From an uncultured Oscillospiraceae bacterium (GTDB lineage Bacteria; Bacillota; Clostridia; Oscillospirales; Oscillospiraceae), in assembly GCA_944385645.1 (NCBI GenBank), contig CALWYA010000063.1:1-8043 (forward strand): a DNA stretch of 8,043 nt, given 5' to 3'. Shown here in pieces: positions 5,531-8,043 of the stretch. Under the pieces are notes generated by a model that ran no database searches, was not told where the DNA came from, and saw only the letters and a program-made list of their open reading frames with translations. The position numbers and the translations under genes were made by a program. Positions within the stretch are counted from its first letter, which is position 1, and every line of letters begins with the position of its first letter.

Positions 5531-6490
5531 TTGAACTTCCGGCATCTGAAATACTTCCTCACGGTGGCCGAGGAGCTGAACATCACCCGGGCCGCCGAGC
5601 GGCTGTACATCTCCCAGCAGTCCCTGTCCAATCACATCGGCAACATGGAGCGGGAGCTGGGGGTGAAGCTGTTCACCCGCTCTCCCAAGCTCTCCCTCAC
5701 CTACGCCGGCGAGCTGCTGGTGGGCACCGCCACCCAGATCCTGGAGTTGCAGAGTCAGTACATGTCCAAGGTGGGAGACATCAACCGCCAGTACATGGGG
5801 GTGCTGCGGGTGGGGGTGTCCCACACCTGCGGTCTGGCCCTGCTGCCCGACCTGCTGCCCAAGTTTCACAAGGAATTCCCCCTGGTGGAGTTTTCCCTGT
5901 ACGAGGGCAACTCCACCCAGCTGGAGGACGCCCTGGCCCACGGCCGCACCGACCTGATCATCTGCTTTCAGCCCATCACCATCAAGGACGTGGTCACCGT
6001 CCCCCTCACCGAGCAGCGCCTGGTGCTGGTGGTCCCCAAGAACTTCACCGACCGCCGCTTCGGGGACAGCGCCCCGGACATCCGGGAGCGGTTCTCCCGA
6101 AAGGCGGACATCAGCGCCTTCCAAGGGGAGCCCTTCGTCCTCATCAAGCGGGGCAACCGCACCCGGAGCATCGTGGACCAGTATTTCAGCCGCTACTACT
6201 TCAAGCCCAACCTGATCCTGGAGACCGAGAACACCGTGACCACCCTGGCCATGGCCCAGGCGGGGGTGGGGGCTACCATCTGCCCTGAGCTCTTCCTCCG
6301 GGCCCTGCCCGCCCCCACCCCCGGAGCCCCCGGGGTGGACCTGTTCCCCCTCACCGACCCGTCCACCTTCGGCACCCTGGTGGCCGGCTATCGGAAGAGC
6401 CGCTTCCTGTCCCACTTCGGCGAGCGGTTCATTCAGCTGGCCCAGGAGGCCCTGTCCCAGTCCGACGCCCTGTCGGTCCTGGAGCCGTGA
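5531..6490 (+). CDS. LysR-type transcriptional regulator
   Basis: 319-aa DNA-binding regulator, the normal LTTR length. Starting at TTG 5531 it reads (M)NFRHLKYFLTVAEELNITRAAERLYISQQSLS, the canonical LysR N-terminus, with the winged helix-turn-helix at about residues 18-44 and Leu-Gly-Val-Lys-Leu-Phe-x-Arg closing the domain. A linker helix (to about 88) leads to a two-lobed periplasmic-binding-like effector domain (about 92-300), starting LRVGVSHTCGLALLPDLLPKF and including AHGRTDLIICF. An upstream in-frame ATG at 5474 would add 19 residues (including a basic RQRRR) but overlaps the -10 box. The gene is divergent from the 2-hydroxyacid dehydrogenase, so by the usual LTTR logic it probably activates that gene in response to a related organic acid and represses itself. 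The effector is unknown. It is followed by a strong terminator. Confidence 0.94.
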   Translation: MNFRHLKYFLTVAEELNITRAAERLYISQQSLSNHIGNMERELGVKLFTRSPKLSLTYAGELLVGTATQILELQSQYMSKVGDINRQYMGVLRVGVSHTCGLALLPDLLPKFHKEFPLVEFSLYEGNSTQLEDALAHGRTDLIICFQPITIKDVVTVPLTEQRLVLVVPKNFTDRRFGDSAPDIRERFSRKADISAFQGEPFVLIKRGNRTRSIVDQYFSRYYFKPNLILETENTVTTLAMAQAGVGATICPELFLRALPAPTPGAPGVDLFPLTDPSTFGTLVAGYRKSRFLSHFGERFIQLAQEALSQSDALSVLEP

Positions 6491-6502
6491 ATCCCCATAC
6501 GC

Positions 6503-6550
6503 AAGGCCCGCCCGCCGGAGCATCCGGCGGGCGGGCCTTTCTCTATTCCT
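6503..6550 (+). terminator. Very strong intrinsic terminator after lysR, between convergent genes
   Basis: A perfect 17-bp stem (left arm 6503-6519, right arm 6523-6539) has a GCA loop and ends in CCTT, followed by the T/C-rich tract TTTCTCTATT on the plus strand. It lies 12 bp after the lysR stop. On the minus strand it is 19 bp past the phosphoglucomutase stop, but the tract after the stem there (TTGCGTATGG) is poor in T, so termination in that direction would be weaker. Confidence 0.88.
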
Positions 6551-6558
6551 GTGTTTTT

Positions 6559-8043
6559 TTAGTTTTTCAGGGTCTCAGCCCAGGCGGCGTACTTGGCCAC
6601 CTTGTCCTCCGCCTCCTGGCCGGAGGCGCCGTTGGCCAGGATGTACACCTTCACCTTGGGCTCGGTGCCCGAGGGCCGGACAATGAGGCTGGTGCCGTCG
6701 GCCATCTCGTACCGCAGCACGTTGGAGCCGGACAGCTCCATGGTCTCCCGGGAACCGTCGGCCACGTTGACCACGCTGCCGTCCTGGTAGTCCTTCTGCT
6801 GGCGCACCGCCACCCCGGCGATCTCCACCGGGGGCTTCGCCCGCAGGCCGGCCATCAGGTCGGCCATCTTCTTCAGACCGTCCAGGCCGGGCATGACCAG
6901 GTTCATGGTCCGCTCCCGGTAGTGGCCGTACTTCTCAAAGAGCTTCTGCAGGGCGTCGTACAGGGTCATCCCCTGGTCGGCGTACCAGGCGGCCATCTCG
7001 GTGAGCTCCACGCTGGCGGACACGGCGTCCTTGTCCCGGACGTAGTCGCCCAGCATATAGCCATAGGACTCCTCGTAGGAGAAGATGACCTTCCCCTCCC
7101 CGGTGCTCTCCAGCTTGTCCTTCTTCTCGGCCAGGAACTTGAAGCCGGTGAAGGTGTCATAGCACTGCAGGCCGTTGACCTCGGCCACCTTGCGGGCCAT
7201 TTCGGTGGTGACGATGGTCTTCAGGGCCACCGGCTTGTCGGGCATCTTGCCGGTGCGGCGCTTGGCCCCGATGAGGTAGTCCAGCAGCAGCACGCCGGTC
7301 TGGTTGCCGGTGAGCACCTTGAACTCCCCGTTTCCGGTGTTCACCATGATGCCCACCCGGTCGGCGTCCGGGTCGGAGCCCAGGATAAAGTCGGCCCCCT
7401 CCTTCTTGGCGATGTCCACCGCCAGATAGAAGCCCTCGGGGTTCTCCGGGTTGGGGGAGACCACCGTGGGGAAGTCCCCGTCGATGACCATCTGCTCGGG
7501 GACGCAGATGACGTGCTTCATCCCCAGGCGGCGCAGGGCCTCGGGGATGAGCTTATAGCCGGTGCCGTGGAAGGGGGTGTACACCATCTTGAAGGTGTCG
7601 GCCACCTTCTCCACCGCCGCTTTGTCGTTGACCTGCTCCATGACGTTGGCCAGGAACTTCTCGTCGGTCTCCGCCCCCATGAGGGTAATGAGGCCCCGGG
7701 AGACGGCCTGGTCATAATCCATGGTTTTGACGCAGGCGAACACGTCCAGCTCCTTCATCTTTTTGGCCACCTGGTCGGCGTGGCGCGGGGGGAGCTGGGC
7801 TCCGTCCTCCCAGTAGACCTTATAGCCGTTGTACTCCTTGGGGTTGTGGCTGGCGGTGATGTTGATGCCGGCGATGCAGTGATACTCCCGGACCGCGAAG
7901 GACAGCTCGGGGGTGGGGCGCAGGGACTCGAACAGGCGCACGGGGATGCCGTTGGCCGCCATGACGCAGGCAGCCTCCCGGGCAAAGACGTCGGAGTTGT
8001 TCCGGCAGTCGAAGCACACGGCGATTCCCCGGGCGGCGGCCTC
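6559..8043 (-). CDS. Phosphoglucomutase / phosphomannomutase (alpha-D-phosphohexomutase), N-terminus beyond right edge
   Basis: Cytosolic enzyme interconverting hexose-1- and hexose-6-phosphates, supplying sugar nucleotides for wall or polysaccharide synthesis and glycogen-type metabolism. 494 residues are visible and the frame is open to the window edge. Numbering from the first visible residue: the catalytic phosphoserine loop TASHNPKEYNGYK (Ser65), the Mg-binding loop DPDADR (224-229), the sugar-specificity loop EESYG (324-328) and the phosphate-binding loop RPSGTEPK (456-463). All four are intact. The GTG at 8019 is not the start, because family homology (EAAARGIAVCFDCRNNSD) continues upstream of it. 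Bacillota-type members are near 560-580 aa, so about 70-90 residues are missing. The type resembles PgcA-like phosphoglucomutases; glucose versus mannose preference cannot be settled from the sequence. It converges on lysR and shows no link to the efflux genes. Confidence 0.94.
   Translation of the reverse strand, partial: EAAARGIAVCFDCRNNSDVFAREAACVMAANGIPVRLFESLRPTPELSFAVREYHCIAGINITASHNPKEYNGYKVYWEDGAQLPPRHADQVAKKMKELDVFACVKTMDYDQAVSRGLITLMGAETDEKFLANVMEQVNDKAAVEKVADTFKMVYTPFHGTGYKLIPEALRRLGMKHVICVPEQMVIDGDFPTVVSPNPENPEGFYLAVDIAKKEGADFILGSDPDADRVGIMVNTGNGEFKVLTGNQTGVLLLDYLIGAKRRTGKMPDKPVALKTIVTTEMARKVAEVNGLQCYDTFTGFKFLAEKKDKLESTGEGKVIFSYEESYGYMLGDYVRDKDAVSASVELTEMAAWYADQGMTLYDALQKLFEKYGHYRERTMNLVMPGLDGLKKMADLMAGLRAKPPVEIAGVAVRQQKDYQDGSVVNVADGSRETMELSGSNVLRYEMADGTSLIVRPSGTEPKVKVYILANGASGQEAEDKVAKYAAWAETLKN

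Noticed and set aside
5422..6288. Second plus-strand open frame of 288 codons overlapping lysR in another frame
   Set aside because: Pro/Gly/His/Arg-rich shadow typical of an out-of-frame reading of a GC-rich gene.
5324..6523. Minus-strand open frame of 399 codons opposite lysR
   Set aside because: Runs through the lysR terminator arm and promoter region and lacks recognisable domains; the LysR frame is convincing.
1..8043. CRISPR arrays, insertion sequences, tRNA or rRNA genes, phage or defence genes
   Set aside because: No spaced direct repeats, transposase motifs, terminal repeats or structural RNA signatures were seen; intergenic space is too small to hold any beyond what is listed.

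Overview
The window is GC-rich bacterial DNA with strong AGGAGG-type ribosome binding sites and tightly packed genes. Protein styles resemble Clostridia (a phosphoglucomutase of the Bacillota type; a TolC/adaptor/RND set with a lipoprotein adaptor). My best guess is a high-GC Bacillota of the Oscillospirales/Oscillospiraceae kind; this is inference from style, not from a marker gene.

Layout. Positions 1-4258 (minus strand) hold a four-gene efflux operon read right to left: a TetR-family regulator, a TolC-like protein, a lipoprotein membrane-fusion adaptor, and the N-terminal third of an RND permease that runs off the left edge. The genes are joined by an ATGA overlap, a 15-bp gap and a 4-bp gap. 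In front of tetR is a perfect consensus promoter (TTGACA, 17 bp, TATAAT). A 34-bp imperfect palindrome abuts the -10 and covers the predicted transcription start, and a second GC-rich dyad is centred exactly on the -35. This fits a drug- or metabolite-responsive, self-repressed efflux operon.

Positions 4338-5327 (minus) hold a D-2-hydroxyacid dehydrogenase (short, PGDH-like, no ACT domain) with its own intrinsic terminator. It is divergent from a LysR-type regulator (5531-6490, plus). The roughly 200-bp shared intergenic region carries a good lysR promoter, a 25-bp dyad and a third matching half-site overlapping the lysR -35. This is the classic arrangement in which a LysR protein controls its divergent neighbour and itself.

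A very strong intrinsic terminator (17-bp perfect stem) follows lysR. Converging on it from the right is a phosphoglucomutase/phosphomannomutase (6559 to the right edge, minus), missing its N-terminus.

All genes belong to known families. I do not see an undescribed defence system, mobile element, CRISPR array or RNA gene. The most interesting points are the double-dyad promoter of the efflux operon, the LysR half-site arrangement, two start sites that should be moved downstream, and a TolC-like protein that may lack outer-membrane barrel strands, probably in a monoderm.
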